A stretch of 64,000 nt of DNA from Codonopsis lanceolata (GCA_013146195.2 CM028379.1:85533661-85597660); one strand, 5' to 3'; positions 1 through 12,888 are shown, counted from the stretch's first letter. Translations and numbers: made by a program. The notes: a model not told the origin generated them from the sequence alone.

Positions 1-99
1 AATTTTCAGATTATCTCCTTGCTTAGTAATTTGACACCGAAAGTGGATAGAACTAAGAAATGTGAGACGTTCTAAGAAAAAAGTTTGACTAATCGAAGC

Positions 100-1010
100 T
101 AAAAGATTATATGTCTCCATTTGAACAAGGTGAATGCATTTCTTGGTGGGGTGGTGATAGTAGTAACCGACGACCTAGGGATGGTGGTGTTAGGGGCGGT
201 GGTGGTGCAATTGTAGGATGACGTGGTGGTTAGATGAAATACAACATTGTGAGATTTCCAAATCATTATATTTTCAAATATCCACATGGGTTTTGGTTTC
301 AATTTGAATATTTGAAAATTCAAAAATTGAATTTGAGTTTGTAAAAGTGAAATTCAAAGTTGTGTGGTGATGTGTCTATAAATGATGAGTTTTGCAAATG
401 AGTTATTTTGAAGGAAGGAGTAAAGAATTAAAAGGAATCAAATCAAATAAAAATTAACTTTCAGGGAAAATGGTTAATTTTGCCACAGACTTTGATTAAT
501 TGTTACATTTTGCCACTCTAGATATGTTTCGAGCGAAATTGTCATTATACTTTTAAAGATATATGCAATTTCGTCACTATCCCTAACTATCATCCAATTT
601 TAACGGTGACTTAACGTAAGCTAAAGATATTTTATTTTTCCATTTTAGCAAAGCAAGAACATGTTTTTTGTGTTGTGGTGACCGTGATGGCTGCGGAAGC
701 GATTGCGTGGATGCCGTGGTGGTGGTGGTTAGGAGTGGTGTTTTGGGGTGATTGTAAGCATGACAATGGGTGGGTATGAATATGATATTGTTAGATTTCC
801 AAATCATCAATTTTTCAAATCTTCATATGGGTTTGAGTTTCAATCTTCAAATTTGAAAATTCAAAAAAATTAATTTGTATTTGTAAATAGTGAAATTTAA
901 GGTTGGTGGTGGTGTGTCTATAAATGACGAAGTTTTCATATAGGTTAATTTGAACGAATGAGTAAAGAATTAGACAAAAATAAAATTAAAATCTGATTTT
1001 TGGGTTAATG
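100..1010. repeat. Imperfect tandem duplication, non-coding
   Basis: Two related blocks, roughly 100-470 and 640-1010, share the order: a GGTGGT-rich stretch, a 'gatttccaaatcat' motif, an AT-rich segment with 'tttgaaaattcaaaaa', then 'gtgtctataaatga' and 'gagtaaagaatta'. The copies are about 550 bp apart and have drifted by substitutions and indels. No reading frame in either resembles a protein I know; the short frames are Thr- or Ile-rich products of base composition. It is probably a decayed transposon end or local duplication. Confidence 0.5.
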
Positions 1011-4000
1011 GTGTTATTTGAGGTGATAATGGTGGTGGGTCTATGAATGATGAGGTTGATGGAAGAAAGCTAACGATAACAAAATAAATTAAATTAATTC
1101 TAAATTTCATTTTTAGAGTAATGCATTTTTTAATTTTTAATTTAAATATTAGAAAAATTATAATAACAACGCTTAGCCTTACAACTAATTTTATAACTTT
1201 CCTTACAACTAAGTCTTGAAAAAGAACAAAAATGTCTTTGTCCAAAACAACTTTGCATTTCTTCAAAACTTAGTTGTAAGAAAAGTAATATAATTAGTTG
1301 TAAGATAACATTTTCCAATAATATGCCAATTACCTTCAAAAATCCACCAAATCACATTGTGCACCCTAACCCTAAGTTTGTCCCATAATAGTATCTCGAC
1401 GTTTTTCCTATTTTTCACCCTAACCACGACCGTTAGAAAAGTCACGTTAATTTGACATTTCCGTGGGTGTTAACTCGAGGAAATATTAGAATTTGGTGTA
1501 AACTTTGGGGTGCTAAATGTATTTTAGCCTAATAAAATTAAGAAATAAAATATAATTTTCTAAAAAAATTATATAAATGTGTGTGTAAAGTTAAAATGTT
1601 AAAAATGGAGTGGGTCCACCATTCCTTTTTTTCTTGCCGAAAGAAAATCTAGAAAAGACCCACCATTTTTCCTGATCTTCGTCTCCCAAAACAAAATTAA
1701 CCCGAACCCGATCTGGGTTTTGTCCACTCCTCCAAATTCTCTCTTAACCCGTAAGATAGATACACGCTTGATTTCATTATAAATTTTTTATCTTGATGAT
1801 GAAAACAAAGTACGCAAACAAAAGATATGAAAACTTTTACCCATAGATATATGTCTCATCTCCGATTTCTTGTATGAAATTGATCCACTCACCTTCTCCG
1901 ATGAAACCCAACCACCACTGAAATCAATCAATTTCTCATCCCCCTTTCATCCTCTTACATGACTTAACTTTACTTTACTTTTTCTCTCATAATTCTTTAA
2001 ATAATTCAACCCGACCACCATGACAATGCTGAGGTTGAAATCATCTAGAACCATAGCTTTTTCAACATCCTCTCAATTTCGATATTTTGTTTTAAGCCAT
2101 ATGCAAGCCGGTTGTATGCCCAATTTTCTCTAGCAAAATTGAAGAGTATTTCAATAAAACCCTTACCATTTCTCTTAATTCATGTCCGTCTCTCTTTCTG
2201 ATGAATTCGATAATATGGGTTATTTTCTATTAATCCCATGTTTTTATAGGGTTTTTTTAAGTATACTCTATAGCCTCGATTGCTACTTTAGGTGCGACTT
2301 TGTAGGATGAAATGAGGAGATCGAAGATGAAATTTGGCTAAAATCGAAAGAGGTAAGCACCGGTTGTGATAGGAGTGGATGGAGCGGGAAGGGTTTAGCC
2401 GAATTTGATGCGACTTCTATATATGGTGGGATTGGAGATGGCGGCTATTACAATGGAGCCAAAGATGAGATTGCACCAGAGATGAGATAATGAGAGGATG
2501 TGAGATTAGGATTTTTCCTTTTAATACATTTACTCTTTAATCGAGATAGGAAAAATGTCATTTTGCCCTTGCGTGGAAGATCACGTGCTATTTTAAGTGA
2601 ATTTTCTAACGTCGAAAGTCAAGGGTAGGAGTGGAAAATGGAAAAAAAATGTAGCATCACATACCATTATGATGCAAATCTTAAGTTAGGGTACTATGCG
2701 ATTTGTGGATACTTTGTGGGGAATTGTAAATTGGCCATATAATTATTTTGGATTATTGAAACAATATTTATTATTTTTATTTAAAAACATATTTTAAATA
2801 CTAAATGGGTAACTAAATATTGAAGTTATAACCAAATCTCATTTTGCACCCCAAGAAAAATGATCAAAATAATATTCATGTGACATGCACATACAATTTT
2901 TCCGTTATACTTTCAACACCCATAGACGGAAGGGGCAAAGTGGGACAAATAGAAAAATAAGGTATGAAAAGTGAGACACTTTGTAGGTTGGGGTGCAATG
3001 TGAGATTTATTGTGTAATTTTGAGAGCTAATCATATTTTGGCCCATCAAAGTAGTTCAAAATACAAATTTCCCCCTATTAGCATCCACCAAATCCACTTT
3101 GGCACTCAACATAATTTTGTAGCATTTTCATATTCCATGTCAAATTTGGTGATGATGATGTCATGTCCGGTAATCGTAGTGATAGACACGGTGGCGAATA
3201 ATGTTTAAGATCGATAATTTGGTCCAATCAAACCATAAACAATATCAACTTGATTGCCGATGAAATTTATTAGAGTTGAAGCTAGAGACGATGAAGAAGG
3301 ATTGAACCATGACGTGCCTCATCTTTGTCGTATACATTTGTGATTGGTTCAAATATAGGTTTTGAAATTCGTGGTGTACGCTTGTGTATTATGTTGTACG
3401 AGAGAGAAAGGGAGAAATGTCAGGGGGCTGTGACAACTTTAATTTTTTGTGGGTTCTTATTCGTGGCGGCCTTGACACCTGATTGTGATCTTCAGTTATA
3501 TCTCTCTGATATCTGATATGATTCCGCTCTATTTTTATTTATTTTTCAATATAAAATTTTGAATAAAAGATTTATACACTCTTGAGTTTTATCTCAATTA
3601 AAATTTACATAAGAGGTCATTGATGGAGAAGAAGCAGAGAAATAGTTGTTGGAGAAGAAGAAAAAGAAGTTTCTCTTTGGGTAATAAAAGCAGAAAAAGT
3701 GTTGCCAGAAAATAACCAAAATGCCCTACACGTGAAATCTCATGTGCACCTTAATGTCAGATTGGTAACATTCGTCGTGGCTAGGAGGTAAACTAGAAAA
3801 TAATTATAAAATGATATGAAAATGACACAAAACTTAGGTTGGGTGTGGCAAAGTGGAACTTCATAGATACTTTGGTGGAATTTTGTATTTTTTAATGCAA
3901 CTATATATTTTGGGGTTGAGAGTTTGATTCTCCAACACAATATTTTTTTAAAAAGAGTTATAAATTCTAGAAACGACATAAGCAAAATCTCAAACAACAA

Positions 4001-4345
4001 TGTGTTTATCTAAGATAGTAAGTTTGAAATTTTTTCAATTTACACACTGATAAAAATGAATGAATTCATGTTTGGTATTAAAACAAGACAAATGTGTATG
4101 ATACGTTGTTATACAATAACTAAGCATATATTATAAATGACCAAAAAACAAAGTATCAGAAATGCTAAATAGACAACAACATAATTTATAACTATAAAAA
4201 ACTGTAAAGATTAAAACACATTAAAATCTAATAATTAAAAGTCAACAAAAAAATATAAGAACTAACAAATCACTTTTAAAAAATCATTAACACCACGTGC
4301 GTTACCATACTAGTTACATTTCTAAATGCACTAGTAATATGACAA
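1011..4345. other. AT-rich intergenic DNA, no gene seen
   Basis: No coding similarity is recognised on either strand. Several blocks (about 1280-1500, 2530-2740, 2830-3010, 3700-3900) contain phrases such as 'ggggtgcaatgtgaga' or their reverse complement, which read like decayed terminal repeats of non-autonomous transposons. I could not define paired ends with target duplications. Confidence 0.4.
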
Positions 4346-5146
4346 ATCCCTGAAACGATGACTCGTAAACCGACTGGAAAACAATGGCACCATTGGGAAT
4401 TGTGTAATCGTCCGTGAGCTGGAAATCCTCGCCGACAATGTGCGGCACTAGTGTCGCCGGCGCCTTAATACGCACCACCTCCCTCGCCATTGCCTCCGTG
4501 TAATTCATTTCCCTCATATGCTTCGTCGATATCGAGGTGTTTGATTCCGACAACCAAATCCTGGCCACTTCCTTCCTCACTCTGTCCAAAACCTCGAGAT
4601 GGGAATCGAGTAGCGCCACCGCCCAAAGCAACGACGACGTGGAGGCGTCATGTGCGGCGAAGCGAAAGTCAAATATGTAGTCGCCGATTTCACTACTAGT
4701 AGTACTCGACGGCTAAGTCTTGCCGGCATCAAGAAGTCAATTAGACAGGTCGGCTCGGCTCTAGATTGCATCTTAACTTTTCTTTCCTCCGCACAAGCCG
4801 TCAGAGTCAATGCTAGCCTCGACACAGCAAGTTGGGCATTCCTAAACGCACAACCCGGCAAATTGATGGGTAATTACATCAGTCCGACATTGAAGAAATT
4901 GTAATCAACTTCGAACTGCTTCTCGATTCTCCAATCAAGTACGGTCCAATGAAGACATTCTAGGATGTTTCCAAGTTCATATCGCGACACAGAAACCTGA
5001 GAGCAACCGGATGGGCCAAATCCAAATCGACCCACGACTTCAAGTGCTTGAGAATGATGTATTGTTGGAGAGAGGTGTAAGTCAACAGAGCTCTAGGGGT
5101 GAAATTAGGCGCAATACGACGACGTAAATCCTTGTGTTCTTGACCT
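4346..5146 (-). pseudogene. CYP710A-like cytochrome P450 pseudogene (sterol C-22 desaturase family), truncated
   Basis: Reading the minus strand from about 5146, conceptual translation gives the CYP710A landmark GQEHKDLRRRIAPNFTPRAL, then LRFLCRDMNLETS. An in-frame stop follows at once, and degraded sequence leads to AFRNAQLAVSRL and EEPTCLIDF-like segments in a shifted frame. The I-helix region AAHDASTSSLLWAV is next, then the K-helix ExxR (EVVR) and a segment ending SSFQGF. Similarity stops near 4346, before the PERF and heme-binding cysteine regions. The N-terminal membrane anchor is also missing; the DNA upstream of 5150 is unrelated and contains a short duplication. CYP710A enzymes are known to desaturate C-22 of beta-sitosterol in the ER. 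With stops, frameshifts and no heme-binding loop this copy cannot make a P450. Family assignment rests on recalled sequence, not a search. Confidence 0.85.
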
Positions 5147-5149
5147 TGT

Positions 5150-6257
5150 GATGAGGTTATGCTTGACCCATCTTCTTCAAGTAATGAGATGCTGCCGATT
5201 GTAAATGGGAGAATGGAATGATAGATATGATGAGGTATGGTGTGACATTGATCCGTTCTCTTCAGAAGACGTTGTTCCAAAGAGATCTATTGTGAAAATA
5301 AGAGAAGTGGAATGATATGATGAGGTATGGTGTGACAAAATTACTGTGTTCCACCTTCTTCCTCTTGTAATGAGAAAAATTGTGGAATGGGCATTGTTGC
5401 CAGAGAAGACGTTATACCCTGCTGGAGAATAAAGGTAGTAAAATTTTCACATGACCCTTTTTACTTTTTTGATGATTTTACCTATGATCCCCCAATTTTC
5501 ATTTAACGACACATCAGTTAACGGAGTTAGGGTCAGGGACTACCAATGTGCAAAATTCGTAATTTTTGGTCGGTGGCGTGCAATTACGTCGTGCAGGGAC
5601 TGGTACCGGACTTTTCTAAAGTAGAGAGACCAATGGTGAAGTTAACCCTTACATTTAGCATATTTTATATGCTACATTCAGTACGACTAAACTTTTTTTG
5701 ACTTTTTTTTTTGTGAGAAACGCTAAACTTTTCTTTTCTCGGCTATAGTACCACTATGTATAGTCATATTGCATTTGTGTATGTGTCTTCTTTCCCATGT
5801 ATAGCAAGTGTGTAGCTTTGGAAATGTAACAACAAGTGTTCGTATTTGTCCTAGTCCCATCGAGTTTGTGTGTTTTCTACTAAGTGTTGCTTAGTGTATA
5901 AATATATATATGGCGTACGAGATTAGGGTGTCTACACTTGTGATGTGTAACGACAAGGGTAGAGAGCTATGTTCACGAATCTTGCTTTCTAGTTGAAAAA
6001 CAAAAGAAGATAGATGTTTCCTTTCAATCTATTTTACCTAACTAACAAAAGGGCCGCGCTAACAAGAAAGTAGCAGTTCTCGAACTTTTTGCGACAATAT
6101 TGAACTAATTGCTACTTCAATTGTTACCATAATTGTTTTGGGTCATCTTCTACCTCTGTATGTAGTAACTCATACTCTCCTACCATGTACAAATGTGTCG
6201 ATGAAGCGTTCACGCCAAAAATCACAACAAAGTAACCTCCATGTTCGAAGAAAAATC
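5150..6257. other. Intergenic, repeat-derived, no gene seen
   Basis: Contains a short direct duplication of a 'gatgaggtatggtgtgaca' phrase near 5230 and 5320. A block at about 5440-5650 ('tttaacgacacatcagttaa', 'gggactggtaccgg') resembles the terminal repeats of Mutator-like non-autonomous elements, but I found no partner. The rest to 6257 shows no coding signal. Confidence 0.35.
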
Positions 6258-6567
6258 TCAACCAGAACTAGAAGCAGCAGCAGGAGCTTCCACTTCAAAA
6301 TCCTTTGCGGCATTATCATCAGAAAAGCTAGGAGCTTTAGGTATAAGCCCAAGCAACTTGAACATGGATTGATCGGCATCAAAGTCATTGTTTGGAGTTG
6401 TCAATAACTTCTCACCGGTGAAAATGGAATTTGCACCTGCAAGAAAGCACAACGCTTATTCTGGCATTGTGAACTTCACCCTCCCAACCGAAAGCCTCAC
6501 CATTGCTTTTGGCATGACTATTCGGGTTGTGGCAATCATTCGAATCATCTCCCATATTTGAACCAGG
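6258..6567 (-). pseudogene. BIO2: BIO2 relic, last exon
   Basis: The acceptor is 'atatgcag' just right of 6567. The exon opens CCTGGTTCAA where CCTGTTCAA is expected for PVQ, a one-base insertion. It then reads QIWEMIRMIATTRIVMPKAM and VRLSVGRVKFTMPE, followed by TAA at the codon where the family has Gln. The same frame continues ALCFLAGANSIFTGEKLLTT, NNDFDADQSMF and a divergent tail ending in a stop at 6258-6260. Confidence 0.92.
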
Positions 6568-6982
6568 CTGCATATTCGACCAAACTCAAAATTAATTTTT
6601 TGAATCAAAAGTGAAGATTTCAGTCTCATCTTCACGAGATTGGTGGAAAAGGAAGAGAGCATGGGAAAAGTAACTTCTAAACCTAGGTAAGAACAACGGG
6701 ATAATATCATGTACTTTATCCCTGCTGTTCAGTTCTAGAAAAGTTCTAGAGAAGTGCAAGGAAAAGGAAAAGTATGAGTATAAAATAAATGCCTAGTATG
6801 AACACAAATCTATTAATTCATACTTCAAATAATAATAAACAAGAAAAAAAATTCTCAAGTAAAATGATGACAGGAAATGTTATAAACCATCCTTAAAGCT
6901 CACATATTTTTGTAAAACATAATTTCAACTTTTTCATCTTCATTTCCCCATTTCTTTTTCTTGCATTTTCTGAGACCCAAAC

Positions 6983-7533
6983 TGACGCAGCGGAACAATC
7001 AATAAGGAACTATTTCCACGAGAAATTCCTTAACAAAGCCTATAACGATTTTAGGGTTTCAAGCACAAGCAAAAAAACGAAAAAAGAACTCAAATTTTAA
7101 TCAAAACTGTCGAATTAATGTTTAAGATGGTATTTATATACCCTAACAGACCAAACCCTAAAAGGAAAAGAATAAATAAAAATGATAGAAAAACCCTAAA
7201 AACTTATGCGGCCCAAAACAGTATCTAAACAGCGTTTTTTTGGCTTCAAACGAATGTCTCATTGGGTTCCACCCCATGAGTCTTGTAGATCTCATCGAGA
7301 GCTTCGATTTGATATGTGGTGGGTCCCGTAATTCATCCGGACGTAAAAGATATGTTCCGTTAAAGTTCTGCCGAACCATTAAGTGATTTCTACTAGTGCT
7401 TAACGGAAATTAACGGTAAAACTGCGAAGCAACCCGCCGACCCAACTTTCAAAAACTGCCGCTGAACTTTCTTAACTTCGAACTCTTCCCTAACGCTTTG
7501 CTCAAATATGTCTCGGCCACTTGTTCTACATCA
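6983..7533 (-). mobile_element. Solo LTR with 5-bp target duplication
   Basis: A 551-bp block begins TGACGCAGCGG and ends TTCTACATCA, giving TG...CA termini, and is flanked on both sides by CAAAC (6978-6982 and 7534-7538). No internal retrotransposon genes are present, so it is a solo LTR left by LTR-LTR recombination. It sits in an intron of the BIO2 relic. A related copy lies at 29251-29734 in the same orientation. Short frames across it are not genes. Strand is inferred and uncertain. Confidence 0.85.
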
Positions 7534-7709
7534 CAAACAGAGCATAAAAAAACCATTGTACTTTCCTTGCTTGATACGAGAACTCGAGATTAAATTTATT
7601 CCTAACATTATGTCTTGGAGAGCATAGCAAGGGTTATTTCTTGTAGAAGCACAATTCCCCATAGAAACCATCACCCTAGACTTGGCAGTGTTAAAGAGAA
7701 GAGAATTAC

Positions 7710-7802
7710 CTTCTGATCTTCCAACCGTGTGCCGGGAGTGTTGCCAATGTGTGCAATAGGCCAACTATGTCCTCCTCTGCTTCGCCAAGCCTATGATTCC
7801 AC
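7710..7802 (-). pseudogene. BIO2: BIO2 relic, penultimate exon
   Basis: Bounded by an 'ataatag' acceptor and a 'cagaag|gtaatt' donor. It encodes GGIIGL, then a one-base deletion, then EAEEDIVGLLHTLATLP, then a jump to a GTxLEDQK end with about 15 codons missing. Splice borders survive although the frame does not. Confidence 0.88.
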
Positions 7803-7829
7803 CTATTATAAGAAAACAAGTGTTTATTA

Positions 7830-8087
7830 CTCCCTCCGTCCCTAAATAATCGTCATGGTTGAATCGGCGCACAGTTTAAGAAACACAATTGACTTGATTA
7901 TTTATATTAGGTTTAATGTATAGTTTCTTTTAAAACCCATGTGTATGTGACTCATAATTAAAGTAGAGTGAAAAAGTAAGGATAAAGTGGTAAAAGTGAT
8001 GTTCTAAAAAGGTAAGTTTCAAACTGGAAAATTATTTTGGAACGGACGAAAAATGAAAGGAGAACGATAATTTAGGGAAGGAGGGAG
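7830..8087. mobile_element. Stowaway-type MITE
   Basis: A 258-bp element starting CTCCCTCCGTCCCTAAATAA and ending with the matching inverted repeat (TTAGGGAAGGAGGGAG), flanked by TA on both sides. This is the usual Tc1/mariner Stowaway signature. It lies in the BIO2 relic intron right of the penultimate exon. Confidence 0.88.
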
Positions 8088-8370
8088 TATAACATTAAGA
8101 GATAACTCATCAGTTTCAAGCTTCTTATTAACTTTAAGTCTGTTCTTAATCCCAGAAGGCAGTGCTTAAGATAGGATTTTTGTTTCTAGTATCTGAATTT
8201 GTTCAAGTGGGGTTAAAATTTATAAGAAAACTGTTGTTCAAGTAAAAAACATTTTTTAATGAAAGTTTATTAAAATGGCAATTATTCTAAACTAAAGGCC
8301 CCCTAATGGTCTAAGTGGCTTCGCCGCTGCAAGAAGGTGACAATGAACAGGCAGTATTGTGTGTTTCATA

Positions 8371-9065
8371 TGTGATACTTTAATACATGCATGAGTTCCA
8401 AACATAAAAAAAACATTTTCTAGAAACTCATGATACTTTAATACACCCAAAATCTTAGAACACATAATTCTCACGATTTAATGTACAAGAACATGTAATG
8501 GAAACTGACCTGGATCCATGATGTCAACTTTGATTTACAGTAATTATGGAAGCGGTATTTTCGACCTTGCCTTGTACTTTAATTTTCCCTTGATGGCGAA
8601 GAGAATTTTCCTTTAATTCCCATTTATTTCCGGAGACTATTTCCTTCATAACTTGTTCCTACGATTTTCATTTCTTACCTTTTTTAGCTACTGCCGGAAG
8701 CCCCCCTTAAATAGGGGATGAGCACATTACTATGAAGTCTCTTAGTGATTAAGATAACTTAATCACTAAGAGTACTAGCCGCCTACATGCCAAAATGGAA
8801 AGAAATGACGTGCGGATGATCATTGACTTTGGTCAATGATCAATTTCTCCAATGGGAAATATATATATATATATACATATGTGTCCATTATTATGTATAT
8901 ATTATGTACAATTTTTAAAGGCACAGGAAGAGGGAGTACCACTTTAAAACTCCCAAGCTTTAACATAATTTTATTCTCACTTAACCATCCAAGTGGGACA
9001 CTTTACATGTTAAAACTTTATTTTCCATTAATTCATATGGGTCACATTACGGGATAAATCTAACA
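8371..9065 (-). repeat. Copia 3' LTR
   Basis: 695 bp, near-identical to the right-hand LTR over its whole length apart from the MITE in that copy and scattered substitutions and short indels (for example around 8860-8880 and 8995-9010). Bounded by TCATA on the left and the purine tract on the right. Confidence 0.92.
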
Positions 9066-9080
9066 TTCTCCCACTTGGCC
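9066..9080 (-). other. Polypurine tract of the copia element
   Basis: On the minus strand GGCCAAGTGGGAGAA directly abuts the 3' LTR start TGTTAGA. This is the usual plus-strand priming site of plant copia elements. Confidence 0.85.
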
Positions 9081-9432
9081 CATATGATGATTTAAGGATT
9101 TAACAACTTTAAGTGTATACAACGTTAAATCCACTTTAATGTCAATTTGACTTTCTTTTAATTAAGTTAAACTAATCGGATCATGGCGGTTACACATCAT
9201 TTAATTGATATGTTCCCTTCCAAGTATCACAAATTAATTCAACTCATCTTTAACATTAATGAGGTAAAAACATAAGCCTCAACCTTACTGTTTTCAAAGA
9301 AGACTAAATCATTTCTTACATTAAAACGTACAATGTAAATAAGCAGAAACATAAAACATATACATGAGCTCAGAGTGTCATAACCTAAAGAGCAAAACAA
9401 CTGTTATGTATATATATACACATACATGCCCA

Positions 9433-10275
9433 TTATGTTAACAAGGACTTTTCCATGATACCCATCCTATCGACATGACCATGAAATGTCTTAGGTGGTA
9501 ATCCTTTTGTTAACGGATCCGCTATCATCAAGTCGGTGCTAATATGCTCTATAGACACTCTTTGTTTCTGCACTTCTTCTTTAACAACCAAGTACTTTAA
9601 TTCCATATGTTTAGCACCTTTAGAGTACTTGTCGTTCTTAGAGAAGAAAACAACTGCGGAGTTATCACAATAAATTCTCAGCAGCTTAGCTATGCTGTCG
9701 ACAATTCCAAGCCCTGAGATAAAATTCCGCAACCACAATCCATGAACCGTGGCCTCAAAGCATGCCACAAATTCAGCTTCCATAGTGGACGTAGCAATGA
9801 CAGACTGCTTTCCACTCCTCCATGAGACTGCTCCTTTGGCTAAAAGGAACAAATAGCCAAATGTTGACTTTTTGGTGTCAACACATCCGACATAATCAGA
9901 ATCTGAATAACCGACTACATTGAGATGATCAGACCTCATGTAAATGAGCATGTGATCTTTGGTGCCTTGTAAATACCGAAGAACTTTCTTTGCGGCCTTC
10001 CAGTGGTCTATTCCGGGATTACTTTGATACCGACTCAGCATTCCAACAACAAAGCTGATATCAGGTCGAGTACAAGTTTGTGCATACATTAAACTCCCAA
10101 CCACTGAAGCATATGGAATAGAGTTCATTTCCTTCCGTTCCAAATCATTTCTTGGACATTGCATTAGACTGAACTTGTCCCCTTTCTGTATTGGAACTAT
10201 CCTAACTGAACAATTCTCCATTTTGAATCTCTCTAAAACTTTATCAATATAGGTCTTTTGAGACAATCCTAACAA
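9433..10275 (-). pseudogene. Copia pol: C-terminal reverse transcriptase and RNase H
   Basis: A 280-residue open stretch starting MLGLSQKTYIDKVLERF. It contains IPYASVVGSLMYAQTCTRPD and ISFVVGMLSRYQSNPG of the copia RT C-terminus, then the Ty1/copia RNase H with DSDYVGC, TMEAEF and IYCDNSAVV motifs, ending in a stop. RNase H removes RNA from the RNA:DNA hybrid during reverse transcription. This segment has no internal stop but is cut off from upstream RT by a stop at about 10297, so it survives only as a fragment of the polyprotein. Confidence 0.93.
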
Positions 10276-10299
10276 TCCATGTGACCTGTCACGGAATAT

Positions 10300-11157
10300 T
10301 TATATTCCTATCACATAGGATGCCTCACCCAAATCTTTCATTTCAAAGTTTTTAGAGAGAAATTCCTTTACGTTATGTAACATTCCAATATCATTTGCAG
10401 CAAGCAATATGTCATCAACATACAAGACCAATAGTATGAACTTGCTCCCACTAACCTTCATGTAGATACACCGATCAACGATGTTCTCCGTGAAGCCATA
10501 AGATGTAATGGTATTATTGAACTTCAGATACCATTGACGGGAGGCATGTTTCAGTCCATATATTGACTTCTTTAATTTACACACTAAATTTTCTTTTCCT
10601 GTGGTCACAAACCCTTATGGTTGGTCCATATAAACTTCCTCTTCCAACTCACCATTTAGAAAAGCGGTTTTAACATCCAATTGGTAAAGCTCTAAATCAT
10701 AATGAGCAACCAAAGCCAAAACAATTCTTAAAGAGTCCTTCTTAGATACTGGGGAGAAGGTCTCTTTATAGTCAACGCCATGCTTTTGTGTATAACCCTT
10801 AGCTACAAGTCTGGCCTTATACCTTTCGATGTTACCTTTCGAGTCATGTTTGGTCTTAAAGATCCATTTACAACCGACTCTTTTAGAACCTTCAGGTAAC
10901 TCTACTAAGTCCCAAACCTCATTGTCATACATCGACTTAATTTCTTCTTTCATGGCATTGAACCACTTTTCAGAATTGTTACTATTCACCGCTTGACTAA
11001 ATGAGACTGGATCTTTATTAATGCTCAAGTCACATTCATGCTCAAGATTATACACCACATAGTCATCAGGAATAGCTGATCTTTTCTGCCTTACAGATCG
11101 TCTTAAAGCTACTTCCTGTTGTGGCTCATTAATATCTTGTTCGGTATGGCGGTTCAT
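10300..11157 (-). pseudogene. Copia pol: reverse transcriptase
   Basis: Two adjacent segments. At 10615-11157: WNAMKEEI-like linker, VGCKWIFKTKHDSKG, YKARLVAKGYTQ, ETFSPVSKKDSLRIVLAL and QLDVKTAFLNGELEEEVYM. At 10300-10608: KLKKSIYGLKHASRQWY and the catalytic box YVDDILLAAND. A stop and a short frame change after EEVYMDQP separate them. These are the fingers, palm and YVDD active site of a plant Ty1/copia RT. Confidence 0.93.
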
Positions 11158-11279
11158 CTATAATATTCTCATTTTGTGGGTTTTGAACATTAACTTGTTG
11201 TTACGGTATATTGTTTGGCGTGATACAACAATTGGAACAACAACTTTAGTACGGCGAAGAATATCGGGTAATGACATTT

Positions 11280-12325
11280 CTAGAATTTCTGAATGTCAAT
11301 TTCACGTGGTTTCCCACTCCCACTGATTGAGCCATTTTCTATGAACCGAGCATTTCCTGACTCAACAATTCTCGTACTATGGTTAGGACAATAGAACCTA
11401 TACCCCTTAGACTTTTCAGGATAGCCAATAAAATATCCACTGACTGTCCTAGCATCAAGTTTCTTTTCATGTGGATTATATACTCTTACTTCCGCTGGGC
11501 AACCCCAAACATGAAGATGCCTTAAACTGGGTTTCCTACCTGTCCATAACTCATAAGGTGTTTTAGGGACAACTTTACTAGGAACCCTATTGAGGAGATA
11601 CGCAGCGGTCTTTAATGCATGCATCCACATTGATAGGGGTAAGGAACAATCATTTAACATACTCCTAACCATATCCATTAATGTACGATTTCGTCTCTCA
11701 GCAACACCATTCTGCTGAGGAGTCCCGGGCATTGTATACTGTGCACAAATGCCACGACTTTCAAGGAACTTTGCAAATGGACCTGGACATTGTCCCTTTT
11801 CAGTAAATTTTCCGTAATATTCACCACCTCTATCGATCTCACTATTTTCACTTTCTTATCTAACTGCCTTTCCACTTCATTTATGAACACCTCGAGGATG
11901 TTCACTGAATGAAACTTTTCATGTAGTAGATAAACGTAACCATAACGTGAGTAGTTATCAATAAAGGTAATGAAATATTGTTCGCCGCTCCAACTTGAAA
12001 CGTCAAAAGGACCACAAATATCAGTGTGTATCAGCCCTAAGAGCTGAGTGCTTCTTGTGGCTGATTTCTTTACTGTGGTTTTAGTCTGTTTTCCTTTAAT
12101 ACAGTCCACACATACGTTCCAGTCACTAAAATCCAATTGAGGAAGAATTTCACTTTTCATCAACCTCAATAACCTTTCTTTGGAAATGTGACCCAATCTT
12201 TGATGCCACAAGTAAAATTTCGAACTTTCATTTGGTGTACTACGTTTAATGCCCACATTACTTTCAACATGAAACAAAGATTGGCCAAAAAAATCGTTAT
12301 TGAGATTTATACGATAAAGAGTCAT
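11280..12325 (-). pseudogene. Copia pol: integrase
   Basis: The minus strand gives WHQRLGHISKERLLRL and CVDCIKGKQTK (the HHCC zinc-binding region), then HTDICGPF and FIDNYSRYGYVYLL with the first two catalytic acidic residues. Two frame changes around 11700-11860 break the DRGGEY-type region. The frame then resumes as MPGTPQQNGVAERRNRTLMD with the third catalytic residue (E), and CPAEVRVYNPHEKKLD of the C-terminal region. The integrase joins cDNA ends to the genome; this copy is frameshifted. Confidence 0.93.
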
Positions 12326-12599
12326 AAACTTTCTCTCGACCCATAAAAAACAGCTTATCTTTGTACAACAAAAAATCGGCTCTTACAAATCTCAAAACTA
12401 ATAACCCATTATATCCGGCCTTCCCTACTGAAACAAGATGGGCACATTCAGTACATAGAGACATCTTTCCAGTTTAAATGACACCAAGGTCCAAAAGCAA
12501 CCTATAAGTCCCTATGCCCTCTATTCTTGCCTTCATCCTGCTTTCCCATAAACAAGCACGCTTTCATTTCAAGCATGGCCGGATCGCATCAACTCTGCA

Positions 12600-12810
12600 C
12601 AACATGAGACACATGAGTAGTTGCACCGAATCTAACCACCGTGTATTAATAGGAACTTATAAGATTCGATTCGAAACACAATTTAAAACATAATATGTAC
12701 CTTTCTTTTCGAACCATTCCTTTCGTTTAGGACAATCGGCCTTTACGTGTCCTTTGTTCTGAGAACAAACACCTAACTTTCTTTTTTCTTGATTTGGCCC
12801 TCAGAAACCT
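12600..12810 (-). pseudogene. Copia Gag zinc knuckle and protease remnants
   Basis: Around 12718-12800 the minus strand reads CSQNKGHVKADCPKRKEWFE, a CCHC nucleic-acid-binding knuckle whose first Cys falls in a shifted frame. Around 12607-12640 a GATTHVSH segment, preceded out of frame by an Asp codon, is the DSGA-type aspartic protease site. The stretch 12330-12600 has broken remnants of the protease-integrase linker. Confidence 0.75.
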
Positions 12811-12888
12811 TTATTGGGGCCTTATCACTTTTCTTGCCTTTGTCATTTTTACCTGGTTTAAACTTGCTGCTGCTAGCACTATCATAAA

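Noticed and set aside
4650..4904. Plus-strand frame opposite the P450 relic
   Set aside because: It is the antisense of the CYP710A relic; the homology is on the minus strand.
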